A DNA stretch of 64,000 nucleotides. It comes from CAVPCZ01 sp963702445. Its GTDB lineage: Bacteria > Bacteroidota > Ignavibacteria > UBA10030 > UBA6906. Positions within the stretch are counted from its first letter, which is position 1, and the number at the start of each line of letters is the position of its first letter. Location: positions 186,001 through 250,000 of the forward strand of contig CAVPCZ010000016.1 in the NCBI GenBank assembly GCA_963702445.1, read 5' to 3'. The position numbers and the translations under genes were made by a program. The notes beneath the pieces were generated by a model that did not search any database, was not told the origin of the DNA, and worked only from the letters and a program-made list of their open reading frames with translations. Below, piece after piece: positions 35,019 to 45,266 of this stretch.

Positions 35019-36716
35019 ATGAATCAACTCAGCGTTCCAGCTCTTCTCCTGCTCCTCTTCATCCTCGCCGGATGTGCTCGACACCCGGCAGGGCAATACC
35101 GTGCAGCGGAAGACACTGTTGCCGTGCTCACCGCGCGCGCAGCCACGGCCATGGTGGTGTCGGCCCACCCGGCTGCTTCGGCGGCGGGCATTGACGTCCT
35201 CCGCTCCGGAGGAAACGCCGCCGATGCGGCGATTGCCGCGGTGTCCATGTTGAATGTCACGGAGCCACATGCCTCCGGACTGGGTGGGGGCGGGTTCTGC
35301 CTGTTCTACGATGCAAAGCGGGATTCCTTTTTTGTTATTGACTACCGGGAACGTGCGCCCGCAGGAGTCCGGCGTGAACGATACTACGATGTCGGAGACA
35401 CTCTGCAGTTGACCCGGGAGCACGGAGCGACTGCGGTTGGCACGCCGGGCGCTCCGGCCGGGTGGCAGGCGATCTTCGACAATTTCTGCACACAACCCCT
35501 TTCGCAGCTGGTGCGTCCCGCCGTTACCACGGCAGACACCGGTTTTCCGATGACCGAGAAGCAGGTGGCAATTCTCCTGGATCACCTGAAGGATATCGAA
35601 ACCGATCAGGCGATTTCCTCGATCTTCCTGGACGAAGGCTTCCCTCCCGTAGCGGGGTTCAGGGTGAAGCAGCCGCGGCTTTCCGCGACCTTGAAAATGC
35701 TCGGGGCGTCTTCCTTCACAGGATTATACCGGCGCCCCTTTGCCGACGACATCGCGGGGGCCGTTCAGTCACGCGGAGGGGTGTTGTCCACCGAGGATCT
35801 GGCGTCATACAGAGTCCGGTTCCGGCAACCCCTGAGAGGCTGGTACAACGGCTTTGAGATCATCACGTTGCCCCCGCCGAGCATCGGCGGGACGGCACTG
35901 CTTGAGATCCTGCGTATCGCCGAGAAGAACGATCTGAAGTCAAAGCCGTATCTCTCCGCCGGCTATGTGCATTGTCTTGCCGCTGCAAGCCGCCAGGCGC
36001 TTCTGGACGTGAACACGTGGATCGCTGATCCGGACTATGAAGTACAGCCGGTCACCTCACTGCTTTCGAACGAATGGATCGACGATGTCTCCGGCCGTCT
36101 GGAAGCCGAAGGTACAGCCCCCGGGCTCCCGGCCTGGGACGGCCCTGCGGCAAAGCCGGGAGGCAACACGACCCATCTGGTCATCGTGGACAGCGCCGGC
36201 AACCTGGTCAGCCTCACGCAGTCGATCAATGATTTCTACGGAGCGGGAGTGATGGCTCCCCGTTCGGGCATCCTTCTGAACAATCACATGGGGGATTTTG
36301 CGGGAGATTCAACGCGGAAGAACAGCGTGCAACCTTTGCACCGGCCGACATCAAATATGGCGGCGACAATCGTACGGAAGAACGGCAAACCAGTGCTTGT
36401 CATCGGTTCGCCCGGAGGTCCGCGCATTGCGCCCACCGTGGCCCAGGTCCTCACGGCAGTGCTGGATGGACGCGCTTCGCTCGAGGATGCCATCAAGGCG
36501 CCCCGGTTCTTTCCAAACAAGGCCACGCTCGTCCTTGAGACGCGGATGCCCGCCGAGACGATCAGTGGATTGCGCGCAAAAGGCTGGAATATCGAGATGA
36601 ACGGGAGCGTGAATTCTTACTTCGGCGGGGTGCATGCGATCATGATCGACCCGGATACCCATGCCCTCACCGGTGCCGCGGACCCGCGCCGCGACGGCGC
36701 CCCGGCCGGATGGTAG
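35019..36716 (+). CDS. ggt: gamma-glutamyltransferase (lipoprotein)
   Basis: The enzyme cleaves gamma-glutamyl bonds such as in glutathione, and matures by self-cleavage at a Thr. The 565-residue chain starts with a lipoprotein signal (LLLLLFILAGC), so it is membrane-anchored rather than free in the periplasm. Family segments are AAGIDVLRSGGNAADAAIA, ASGLGGGGFCLFYD, the cleavage site GGNTTHLVIVD with Thr384 as predicted nucleophile, and IGSPGGPRIAPTVAQ. It is single-cistron with its own promoter. The reading frame is clean. Confidence 0.9.
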   Translation: MNQLSVPALLLLLFILAGCARHPAGQYRAAEDTVAVLTARAATAMVVSAHPAASAAGIDVLRSGGNAADAAIAAVSMLNVTEPHASGLGGGGFCLFYDAKRDSFFVIDYRERAPAGVRRERYYDVGDTLQLTREHGATAVGTPGAPAGWQAIFDNFCTQPLSQLVRPAVTTADTGFPMTEKQVAILLDHLKDIETDQAISSIFLDEGFPPVAGFRVKQPRLSATLKMLGASSFTGLYRRPFADDIAGAVQSRGGVLSTEDLASYRVRFRQPLRGWYNGFEIITLPPPSIGGTALLEILRIAEKNDLKSKPYLSAGYVHCLAAASRQALLDVNTWIADPDYEVQPVTSLLSNEWIDDVSGRLEAEGTAPGLPAWDGPAAKPGGNTTHLVIVDSAGNLVSLTQSINDFYGAGVMAPRSGILLNNHMGDFAGDSTRKNSVQPLHRPTSNMAATIVRKNGKPVLVIGSPGGPRIAPTVAQVLTAVLDGRASLEDAIKAPRFFPNKATLVLETRMPAETISGLRAKGWNIEMNGSVNSYFGGVHAIMIDPDTHALTGAADPRRDGAPAGW

Positions 36717-36775
36717 CTATCCTGGGAGACCGCTTTTCACTTTCACCCCCGCCCGTGACAGAGTATGCCGCGGAT

Positions 36776-37427
36776 TTAGCGAACGAGCAGCATCTTACGG
36801 GCTTGGACGAAGTTCCCGGCTGTGAGCCGGTAGAGATACACGCCGCTTGAGAGGCCGGTCGCGTTGAACGTTGCCTCATAGCCCCCTGCAGCCTTCCATT
36901 CATTCACGAGCACTGCGACCTCCCGGCCAAGATTGTCGTACACAGACAACCTCACCATGCCGGCTCCGGAACCCGGGACCAGGTGAGCGATCGCTGTAGA
37001 GGGATTGAACGGATTGGGGAAATTCTGCGACAGGGCGAATTTAGCCGGCGTTCCGGAGTCCGTCGCTATGTCCGTAGTGGCACTTTCTCTGGCTCCCTCC
37101 ATGATCCACTGAATGACTGTGTTGACTCGGATTCGTTCAGGTAGGTCCGCCCAGAGGCATCCGGGATCCGAAGGTGGCAGTCCCCTTGAGTTTGCGAACC
37201 AGGACGCTGTTCGAGTCGTTCGCCACGACAACCGGTGCGTGATTTCCGGTTGAGAAGAGGCTCGAATATGGAGTGATGTCTAAACCCCCTGAACCGCCGT
37301 GGCACCCTGCGCACCCATGAGCGGAGAAGATCCCGAGAATATCGGGGTTGTAGTACTTTCGTGCATTGGCAGGGATCATGCCGCCTGCAACGAGCAACAG
37401 ACAAAAGAACGAAAGCCGTATCCTCAT
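36776..37427 (-). CDS. small mono-haem cytochrome-like protein with T9SS sorting domain (one frameshift)
   Basis: After a signal peptide (IRLSFFCLLLVAGGMIPANA) comes a short domain with one haem motif, FSAHGCAGCHGG, followed by segments like those of planctomycete-type cytochrome domains (VRKLKGTATFGSRMPLGG). A T9SS type A sorting domain follows (FALSQNFPNPFNPSTAI ... SGVYLYRLTAGNFVQARKMLLVR). The frame breaks near 37145 and one extra base explains it. AGGAGGTGACC precedes the ATG at 37427. It lies 105 bp after the amidase gene on the same strand and is probably cotranscribed. Confidence 0.75.
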
Positions 37428-37531
37428 GTGGTCACCTCCTCTGGTCATAATCGGCAGCTTCGGTGGTCTTCTCGCCAGCTTAACAAGGGATCTCCCAGGT
37501 TCGTTCCCGAAGAGAGGCAAGAAAAACCCGC

Positions 37532-40243
37532 TTATCTGAGCAGAATGAATTTGCGCGTCTGAATATCCTCGCCGGCGGAGCCACTGGAATGACCTGGCGT
37601 CGCCGCATCCGATCCGCGGACGCGAATCCGGTAGAAATAGACGCCCGAGGCGAGTGCCGACCCATCGAGCCGCACCTCATGGTACCCTGCCTCCCGTTCG
37701 CCTTCGACGAGGGATGCAATCTGCTGCCCGAGTGTGTTGAAGACGGAAAGGCTCACGTATGCTTTCTGTGGAAGGCCGAAACGGATTGTCGTAGCTGGAT
37801 TGAAGGGGTTCGGGTAATTCTGAAACAGTACTGTCTCCATCGGGAGAGACGGCACGGAATGTCCCGCGTCAGTGATGACGGAAGTGACCGCGAGGTCATC
37901 AAAGTACACCGCGCCGCTTGTACGGGCACCCGGCAGCTGCTGGATCACAAATCCCGCAAATTGCCGCTGGGCCGTTGTCGGTACGGAGGCGATCGAGGCA
38001 CTGACAAGCTTCCAGCCCGTCCAATCGAGTGTGTCAACCCGTACGAAGGTCAACGGGTAGAACCAGAATTCCAGCGCGTTGCGGCTGTTGTCGCCGAACA
38101 CCCATGCCGAGACCAGCGGACCGGGCTCAACCGAGGGTTTGAGGCTGTTGTACTCCCGCACTGTTCCTCCCCCGGGACCGGAGAAAACGTACGACACTTT
38201 GCCGCTTGCCGCACCCGATTTGCGTATATCGGACGCGATGGTGAATGATGACGTGCTTGTCCCGGCCGTGCTTCCGCTGCTGCCGGGCTGCCACCAGCTG
38301 CCCGCCGCATCCAGGGTATTGATGACCGTACCGGTGTAGCTCTGCTCCCCTTCGGTGACGAACGGAATGGCGGTCGCGGCGGCAATTCCGTTCCCTCCGT
38401 AATCCCGGAGTGATTGCTGGATGGTCAGGGTGTATGCCGCCAATGGCGCCAGCGGTGTGGCGGGACGGAAACCTATGCGTCTGCCTGTTCCCGTGCTCTG
38501 CACGGATGGCGGGATCAGCGCAACGGCGTTGCCAAGAGCATCCTGCACCTGAAACGCTCCGGCAAATGTGGCCGGGTCTACAGGCTCGTTGACATCGACT
38601 TCAAACTGCACCGTGGTGCTGATCCCGTTCTGCTGTCCGGCGGGGTACGTGCTGAGGAGCACGGGGCGCGCGGTGTCGTTCTCCACGGTGCGGAACGTGA
38701 AAGTATACACTTCTCCCGAAGCGGTTCCATCGCCGTTCACATCGATGCCGATGCCCAGATAGTTGTGCGCGCCGGTATCCACCGTTACCGAGTACTCGCT
38801 GTCGAACGAGAGCGGCCCCGACGGCGCGAATTCCAGAGTGCGGAAACCGTTCGTCCATGTGAAGGTTCCCGGCACCGCCGGACTCAACCGGAAGTTCTGT
38901 TCTGTCGACGCCTTGTCCAGACGTTGATTGAACGAGATGCTTATCCTGTCGAAGACCTGGACCCGCGAAACGGGCGGAGTGGATGTGACGCGGGGCGGGG
39001 CCATATCGCCGGTGATCAGCTGCATGAGGAAACCCCAATCCCAGTTGACACCGGGATCGGTATGGTTGTTGCACGTGCCGAACGTTGCGCGGGTATCCGT
39101 TGCTGACGGCCCAGGACACCCACGTCGCTGTTGAGGTACTCGTTGTGCCCGATGATGTGGTTCCGGTCTTTCGGTATGCCGTGCGTGTCGCAGAGGTGCC
39201 TGACGAGGTCCCGCGGACGCCTTATACATTTCAGGAGTCCACCAGGCGGGATTTGAGACAAATCCTTCATGTTCAATGCCGAAGGAGTAGCGGTTCAGGC
39301 AGACCGCGTGCCATGCCCAGTACTCTTCCTCCACCTGCTGGGTAATGTCGCCGGCGGGTGCATCCGAAGGCGAGTCCTGCAATCCGTTCACATTGTAATG
39401 CACGCTGGCGTTCGTCGTGGACATCTGGAAATACGAAATCACGCTCAGGTAGTATCCCTCCATATCGTGGATGACCACGAAATCCTTCTTGTTGCCTGTG
39501 GTATACCAGTGTCCGGGATATGCAGGTGCCCAGTGGGCTGGAGGATAATCGGGCTGCCCGGTGGTTTTCCGGAGGCTGATGGTGTCCTGCTGCGCACGGG
39601 CATATACACCCCTGGCGGTTGCACGCACGGTGTTCATGTCCAGCGTGCGCGCCGGCAGGTCGATACCGAATTCGTGATACCCTCTGTCAATTCTCTGGAG
39701 AACTTCATACGCATGTTGGGCGGCGAGTTCACCCTGAGGGATGCCGCAGTAGCGCGCCACCGTGGGTTGCCAGCTCTCGATCGAACCCGGAACGGTTCCC
39801 CCGGGTTGGGGTTCGCCCGCGTAGAGCGTCTTCAGATACGCTGCCGCGCCCCGGATGTTCTGCAGCGGATCATTCCGGACGATATCAGGCGACTCCCCGA
39901 CGAGCGTGGCGGCGAACTGAAGACTCCGCCCGAAAAACCGGTCGTCGCGGAGCGCCATGACGCCGTATGCCCGCGGGAGTCCTGTGCAGCTTGCGGTATC
40001 TTCCGGAGCCCAGACGAGATGCTGCATGCGGGTTTCCGCAAAGGCGATCCCCTTCAGGATTTCTACCGGGACCTGGAATTCATGTGCGGCGGCCTCGAAG
40101 AACCCATTCAGTTCTTCTGCTGTCGGTTCGGGGGGATCCGCCGGCTCGTGTGCACCGGCGGTTGAAACGGAAAGGAGCAGGCTGATCAGGAACAGGTAGA
40201 AGTACAGGAGTGCGGTTTTCGTCACGATTCTCTCAATTCTCAT
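37532..40243 (-). CDS. secreted N-acetylmuramoyl-L-alanine amidase with Ig-like domains and T9SS sorting domain
   Basis: From ATG 40243 (signal peptide) the roughly 900-residue protein has four parts. First is a lytic-transglycosylase-like helical domain with ILKGIAFAETRMQHL. Second is an amidase_2 domain: VIHDMEGYYLS, SVHYNV, FGIEHEGFV, then IIGHNEYLNSD and NHTDPGVNWDWGFL, which hold zinc-ligand His residues and the HTDPG motif. Third come SbsA/Big_5-type Ig-like domains (PPRVTSTPPVSRVQV..., about 420-640) and a jelly-roll-like segment. Last is a T9SS type A domain (FQNYPNPFNPATTIRF). Three one-base insertions between 39230 and 39060 scramble part of the amidase domain but restore the frame. 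Surface or secreted wall hydrolysis, perhaps of prey or rivals, is inferred. Confidence 0.8.
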   Translation of the reverse strand: MRIERIVTKTALLYFYLFLISLLLSVSTAGAHEPADPPEPTAEELNGFFEAAAHEFQVPVEILKGIAFAETRMQHLVWAPEDTASCTGLPRAYGVMALRDDRFFGRSLQFAATLVGESPDIVRNDPLQNIRGAAAYLKTLYAGEPQPGGTVPGSIESWQPTVARYCGIPQGELAAQHAYEVLQRIDRGYHEFGIDLPARTLDMNTVRATARGVYARAQQDTISLRKTTGQPDYPPAHWAPAYPGHWYTTGNKKDFVVIHDMEGYYLSVISYFQMSTTNASVHYNVNGLQDSPSDAPAGDITQQVEEEYWAWHAVCLNRYSFGIEHEGFVSNPAWWTPEMYKASAGPRQAPLRHARHTERPEPHHRAQRVPQQRRGCPGPSATDTRATFGTCNNHTDPGVNWDWGFLMQLITGDMAPPRVTSTPPVSRVQVFDRISISFNQRLDKASTEQNFRLSPAVPGTFTWTNGFRTLEFAPSGPLSFDSEYSVTVDTGAHNYLGIGIDVNGDGTASGEVYTFTFRTVENDTARPVLLSTYPAGQQNGISTTVQFEVDVNEPVDPATFAGAFQVQDALGNAVALIPPSVQSTGTGRRIGFRPATPLAPLAAYTLTIQQSLRDYGGNGIAAATAIPFVTEGEQSYTGTVINTLDAAGSWWQPGSSGSTAGTSTSSFTIASDIRKSGAASGKVSYVFSGPGGGTVREYNSLKPSVEPGPLVSAWVFGDNSRNALEFWFYPLTFVRVDTLDWTGWKLVSASIASVPTTAQRQFAGFVIQQLPGARTSGAVYFDDLAVTSVITDAGHSVPSLPMETVLFQNYPNPFNPATTIRFGLPQKAYVSLSVFNTLGQQIASLVEGEREAGYHEVRLDGSALASGVYFYRIRVRGSDAATPGHSSGSAGEDIQTRKFILLR

Positions 40244-40260
40244 TGTATTCTGAATCTTAT

Positions 40261-40289
40261 AAAATACCGAAACTTGGAGTCTCATGAAA
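40261..40289 (-). promoter_or_regulatory. possible promoter of the amidase gene
   Basis: On the minus strand TTTCAT (40289-40284), 17 bp, TATTTT (40266-40261), 18 bp before the ATG. The boxes are weak but geometry and AT content fit. Confidence 0.35.
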
Positions 40290-40346
40290 GAGGAATCGTG
40301 TTATGCAGAGGCGGGGCCGAGCTTCCGGCGGTCAACACCTGGGGTC

Positions 40347-41066
40347 TTACCATACCCCGGGGATAAGGCGGTATCTGGTCGTGCGCGTATAGGCCTGGTA
40401 TCCCGGAAGATCACGAGTGAGGACCTGTTCTTCGTTGCGGATACGTATGACCAAAACCAGGATCATCCAGCATGAGGCCGCAATCCCCCACCAGGATCCC
40501 AGAGCGATCGGACTGGCGAGATAGATCATCAGGACACTCACGTACATCGGATGGCGTACCAGAGCGTAGGGTCCGGTGTTGATCACGGGTTGATCGTGCA
40601 CCACTTCTACAACGCGTGAAGCATACCGGTTTTCTTTCAGCACGAGTACGAACAGCATGTATCCACACAGGATGATCACGTCCCCTGCCAGCACGACAGC
40701 GGGCGGCACCGCGGACCACCCGAAGCGATGGTCGAGTCCCGGGAGGATGAACGTCAGGATGAAGAGAGGATAGGACCATGTGATCAGACTCCGCTGTTCC
40801 TTCTCCTTCTCACGCATTCTCATGCGCCGCTCGATCAGCTCGGGGTCTGTTCTCAGGTAGTGGAGAACCACAAAGAATGCCGGAACCGCCAGAATCGCCA
40901 AAAAGACCCAGGCCTGCCAGTAGTCGATCGTCCCGGCGGGCAGGAAAAGGATGAGTCCGAGCAGCACGAAGGCAATGGTCCAGCGGAGGGTCACAATAGG
41001 AATCAGGCGCTTGCGAAGGGCTGCGCCGTTGTCAGGAAGATTCGGCTTTCGTTCCACAGCAATCAC
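40347..41066 (-). CDS. isoprenylcysteine carboxyl methyltransferase family membrane protein
   Basis: The 239-residue integral membrane protein has about five hydrophobic segments and the C-terminal SAM-binding signature of the ICMT/NnrU-like family: GPYALVRHPMYVSVLMIYLASP, then RIRNEEQVLTRDLPGYQAYTRTTRYRLIPGVW. Bacterial members methylate small or lipid substrates that are mostly unknown, as no prenylated proteins are expected. The start at 41066 is GTG. A GTG at 41057 is an alternative. It lies 142 bp after the aminotransferase gene. Confidence 0.82.
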   Translation of the reverse strand: MIAVERKPNLPDNGAALRKRLIPIVTLRWTIAFVLLGLILFLPAGTIDYWQAWVFLAILAVPAFFVVLHYLRTDPELIERRMRMREKEKEQRSLITWSYPLFILTFILPGLDHRFGWSAVPPAVVLAGDVIILCGYMLFVLVLKENRYASRVVEVVHDQPVINTGPYALVRHPMYVSVLMIYLASPIALGSWWGIAASCWMILVLVIRIRNEEQVLTRDLPGYQAYTRTTRYRLIPGVW

Positions 41067-41208
41067 CAGGAATGCGGTTCCTCCGGACGCTCGCTAACGG
41101 ACGGGGTCCACGTGTACGAACGAAGATGGTGGAAGTTACAGGGTCCGATCGCCGGGGCTGCACATAGACCGGCCGTGTAGAAGGCCGCCCGACAGGCCGG
41201 TTGCCGGA

Positions 41209-42546
41209 CTACGACTGCGGCAGCCCTTTCCTGGCGATGGTCTCCATCACCTCGCAAAATCGGTCAAGCTCGTGCAACGTGGTGTACACATTCGGTGTGA
41301 TACGCAGACCTTTGAATTCCTCATGGTTGATCGCGACAGTGAAGATCTTGTGCTTCTTCATGAGGTAGTCGGCGATGGCCGTCGGCTCGATGCCGGTGAT
41401 CTCCACCAGCGCAATGCCGCATGACTGATCCCTGTCAAACGACGTGTGAAACCTCGTGTTGGGAAGATTCTTGAGTCGATCGCTCCAGTAGGCGCGAAGA
41501 TACCGCAGCCGCTCCTCTTTCCGTTTGCTCCCTATGCCCTGATGGAAAAGAACGGCCTCGCCGATTGCCAGGCGCATCGCCGCGGAATGCGTACCGATCT
41601 CCTCGAATTTCCGGATATCGGCGCGTTGTTGCTTTTCTGCGGCCATGAGCGGCCAGACACGTTCAATTTTGTCGCGCTTGACAAAGAGCATGCCCGTGCC
41701 TTTCGGCGCACAGAGCCATTTGTGCAGACTGGTGCCGAAGTAGTCGCACTGGAGATCCTTCCAGGCAAAATCAAGATGGGCGAAGGCGTGGGCGCCGTCC
41801 ACGATACACTCGATGTTCCTGCTTCGGGCAAGATCGCAGATCGCCCGCACCGGCGTTATCTGTCCGGTAAGAAACACAACGTGCGAGAGGAGTATCACCC
41901 GGGTTCTGGCGGTGATACCCTGCTCAAACGCATCGACGATCTGCTGCAGACTCTTCGGCGGCGTGGGATATTTCACCTGTTTCAAAACGATCCCCTCCCG
42001 CAGCTCACGCTGCCGGATCGTCGTGAGCATGCGGGGATAGTCCTGTGTCGTGGTGAGGATTTCGTCGCCCCGCTTCAGGTCGAGACCGAAGAGGCACGCT
42101 TCCAGTCCCTCGGAAGCGTTGCGGACGATGGCGATCTCTTCGGTGTCACATCCGAACAGGCCGGCGAGTCCGGCCCGGACATTCTCACTCTGCGGTTCGA
42201 GTATCTGCCACATGGTGTACGGGGGCACGTCTTCCTGCTCCCACGTGTACCGGACAAACGCCTCCGTGACGATCCGCGGCGAGGGTGACACTCCCCCGTT
42301 GTTCAGGTTGATGATGCTGCGGGTACTGTTGAATGCGCGCTGGATATCGAACCAGAAGTCCTCATCGGTGGCGGCCTGAGCGGGTGAGAGATGGCTGACG
42401 CGGAGGGTTGCCGCCTGGAGGTCAGCGTACAGGCCCGCGACCGTGGCCGATGTGAGCGTGGCGAGCCCTATGCCCTGGCCTACCTTTGCCAGGAATTGGC
42501 GGCGGTCGATGTCGCTTTCGGGATGAGGATGAATGTGATGCATCAT
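41209..42546 (-). CDS. Tat-exported class V aminotransferase (isopenicillin N epimerase-like)
   Basis: A PLP enzyme of the class V/NifS fold, closest in look to isopenicillin-N-epimerase and cysteine-desulfurase-like proteins. PLP contacts include IVRNASEGLEA, CIVDGAHAFAHLDF and the Schiff-base Lys276 in GTSLHKWLCAPKGTG. The N-terminus (SDIDRRQFLAKVGQGIGLATLTSATVAG) is a twin-arginine signal, so the enzyme is folded before export. Its substrate is unknown. GGGAGA precedes the ATG at 42546. It follows the repeat-protein gene with its corrected end at 42672. Confidence 0.82.
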   Translation of the reverse strand: MMHHIHPHPESDIDRRQFLAKVGQGIGLATLTSATVAGLYADLQAATLRVSHLSPAQAATDEDFWFDIQRAFNSTRSIINLNNGGVSPSPRIVTEAFVRYTWEQEDVPPYTMWQILEPQSENVRAGLAGLFGCDTEEIAIVRNASEGLEACLFGLDLKRGDEILTTTQDYPRMLTTIRQRELREGIVLKQVKYPTPPKSLQQIVDAFEQGITARTRVILLSHVVFLTGQITPVRAICDLARSRNIECIVDGAHAFAHLDFAWKDLQCDYFGTSLHKWLCAPKGTGMLFVKRDKIERVWPLMAAEKQQRADIRKFEEIGTHSAAMRLAIGEAVLFHQGIGSKRKEERLRYLRAYWSDRLKNLPNTRFHTSFDRDQSCGIALVEITGIEPTAIADYLMKKHKIFTVAINHEEFKGLRITPNVYTTLHELDRFCEVMETIARKGLPQS

Positions 42547-42671
42547 TTATCTCCCGGATGAACGTTGATGGTCACCGCTATGGTGGCCTACCGTCACACA
42601 ATCCCTGCGATCAACCACCATGCAGTTTTCCCGGTGCCTGACATGCATGCATGAGCACAGAGTGGGGGGAC

Positions 42672-44840
42672 CTATTTCATCAACACCATGGGCCTTGTCT
42701 CGGAATATGCTCCTGCCGAAAGCCGGTAGAAATATACCCCGCTCGACAAGATGGTACCCGCGTCCCGTTGTCGCGCCGGCAGGGACACGCGCATCAAACG
42801 TCACCTCATGCAGCCCCGCATCTCTTCTTTCGTTGACCAGCAACGCAACTTCCCGGCCAAGTATATCACATATGCTCAAGCGGACATGTGACGCTTCCGG
42901 CAAGATATACCTGATCGTGGTGCCCGGGTTGAAGGGGTTCGGAAAATTCTGTGAAAGCGTGAACCGGGTCGGCTCGAGAGGAATTCGCGAGTCAACAGAC
43001 AGGGCCAGTATATTGGCCCGGTAGAGCCCCGCGGTGTCGGTGGAAGCGAATATGAGGGATCGCGAGGCAACGGCGAAGGAAACGACCTGGAACTGAGGGA
43101 GTCCATTGGTCACATCCATCCAGTTCGCGCCGTCGTTTGTCGTGCGATATACCTTTCCGGTCGTTGTGGAGGCCAGCAGACCGTTGTTCTTGTCGAACGC
43201 CAGCGCTCTGATGCTGGGCTGGGCGAGTCCATAGCTGATATCCGTCCATGTGTCTCCGCTGTTCGTGGAGCGCGACACACCTTTCAAACCTCCGACAAAC
43301 AGTTCACCGGGAGCTCTGGTGACGACGCACTTCAGATTCGGACTGGGGAGGTTCGCACTGGTAAACAGCCAGGTTCCCCCCTCGTCAGTCGACCTGAGGG
43401 CCCCATCGCCCCATGTGACTCCAAAAACTTGTCCGGAGGGATCTGAAGTAAAGGCCTCGATTCTCTTTGCATTTTTGATGGATCGAACCGCACTCCAGGT
43501 TTCACCATGGTCGGTTGAACGATAGGTTTTTCCTTCCACGGCCGCCAGGACATAGCCGCTCTGCGTCACCGCAAGGACCTGTATGCTCATGTACATCCCC
43601 TTGATGGTATCCTGGCTTGTACATCTCCATGTCAAACCCCTGTCCGTCGATTTGTGAACTCCTCCGAGTGGGCTGAAGAGCATGGCCCCGGCAAAGATAC
43701 TCCCATTGCGATCTGCCGCCAGACTTGTCACGATACGACAGGTGATGTCTTTTCCCGTTTCCGCCCATGTCTCGCCACGGGTCGTGGATCGAAACAGAGC
43801 GCCCGATCCTCCCACGAAGATCAGTGTCGAATCGATGGCTAAAAGTGAAGAGACTTGCACCTCCCTGATTCCATCCGAGGTCTGTACCCATGTTGCGCCA
43901 TCGTCAGTTGAAGCGAACACTCCCCTCCACGTTCCGGCGAGAAGCTTTCCCGGTGCCGGCACGATGAGAGTGCCAATGCCCCATTCCGTCAGGCCAAGGC
44001 TTTTCCAAGTGGTCCCGCCGTCGGTGGTTTTCTGAATCCCCCCGGGAACTGGAAGGGTCGAGCGGAGATGAGTCCTGCGTACATTTCGCCGCGGCCGGAG
44101 CCCGGTGATATGCGAAATGGTTACGCCGAGATTTCAGTCCGACGGCTCTTCCACGTGAGCCCCCTGTCCGTGGAAGTAAGTAAGTCCGCATAGGTGCCTG
44201 TACCGGCGAACAGCGTCCCGGATGAATCGACCCAGCAGGAGTAATTCGTTGAAGGAACCGCAGTTGCCAGCGTGTCCCATGTGACACCGCCATTCGAGGA
44301 ACGGAATATGCGTTTTGTCGTTGCCGCGATCAACCCGAACCAGGGGTTCAGAAAGAGCCTTCTCACATTCTCTCCTGCGAGTCCGGATGGAGTCCATGCA
44401 GTATCCGCAGGTCTCCACCGATACACTCCTCCCCCGCTTCGACCGACGAGGATGCTGCCCGTCTGCGTGGAGGCAATGCACGTAAGGGTCGTGGGCGCCT
44501 TTCCGGCAGTAGTCCAGCTTCCACCCTCGTCCGTGGATCGAAAGACTGTATCGGATTCCAGTACAAAGATCCCGAGCGACGAATCGGTGAGAACGCGGGA
44601 CCAGTTTCGCTCCGGGAGCAAGGTGCGTGACCAGAGAACCCCGCTGTTCGTAGAGCGGTAGAGTCTCCCGCGGTATGCCAGCGCGAAGAGATGTCCATGT
44701 GTATCGATCGCGAGGGATGTAATCTCGCCTCCGTAAAGTCCGGCGGCGGGTTCCCAGAACGGCGTCTGTGCCCCTGCGTGAAAGAGAGGAACGAGCAGCA
44801 GAATCGCTGCCAGGTGTTGAACAAGTCGTAGGTGCTTCAT
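42672..44840 (-). CDS. secreted YCF48/BNR-repeat protein with T9SS sorting domain (frameshifted)
   Basis: Many blades of the type STDDGATWVQTSDGI, STNSGDTWTDISYGL, RTTNDGANWMDVTNGLP make a beta-propeller like sialidase-type BNR or Ycf48 repeats, but no catalytic residues are seen. A signal peptide (LVQHLAAILLLVPLFHAGA) starts at ATG 44840, behind AGGAGG. The frame breaks near 44110, 44030 and 42780, each by one extra base. After correction the C-terminus reads FTLSQNFPNPFNPGTTIRYI ... SSGVYFYRLSAGAYSETRPM and stops at 42672-42674. Binding at the cell surface is the likely role. About 710 residues. Confidence 0.78.
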
Positions 44841-45183
44841 GGGTGCCTCCTATTTCGATGCACGTGCGTGGCAAACAAGACGCTGAGGACTTTGCAGCCG
44901 GTCGGAGGAATCAGAAGCGGTGTACAAGTGAGGAGCCGTTTCCAGCCCATACCGTGCTCACGCTTTCATGTCAGCATCACAGGGGCACAACAACACAAGA
45001 TACAGCACGCCGGGGAGAGTGTCAACGGCTGAAGCAGATGTGAACCTGGTGTGTGTTTTCGTGGAAAAAGGCATACTTGCCTCGGTTTTTGGCGGAAACG
45101 GATGTGAAAACCGATGTGGGAAGCCGGTGCGGGAAGGATTGCGGGAGATGGGTGCGTGGGAGATGGTGCGTGATACGCGGACA
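44841..45183. other. intergenic region without a recognisable gene
   Basis: The 343 bp between the divergent repeat-protein gene and the next promoter hold the strong ribosome site of the minus-strand gene and some GTG-rich sequence (TGGGAGATGGTGCG-type). No open frame has family character on either strand. A promoter for the minus-strand gene probably lies here but I cannot point to it. Confidence 0.5.
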
Positions 45184-45212
45184 TTGACAAAGCCCCGGGT
45201 GAGTTGTATATT
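45184..45212 (+). promoter_or_regulatory. sigma70-like promoter of the small lipoprotein gene
   Basis: TTGACA (45184-45189), 17 bp, TATATT (45207-45212), giving a leader of roughly 48 nt before the ATG at 45267. Confidence 0.7.
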
Positions 45213-45266
45213 GCCGGCACATGGAGCGTCATTTCCAATACCTGACGATGAACGGTGGAGGGAAAG

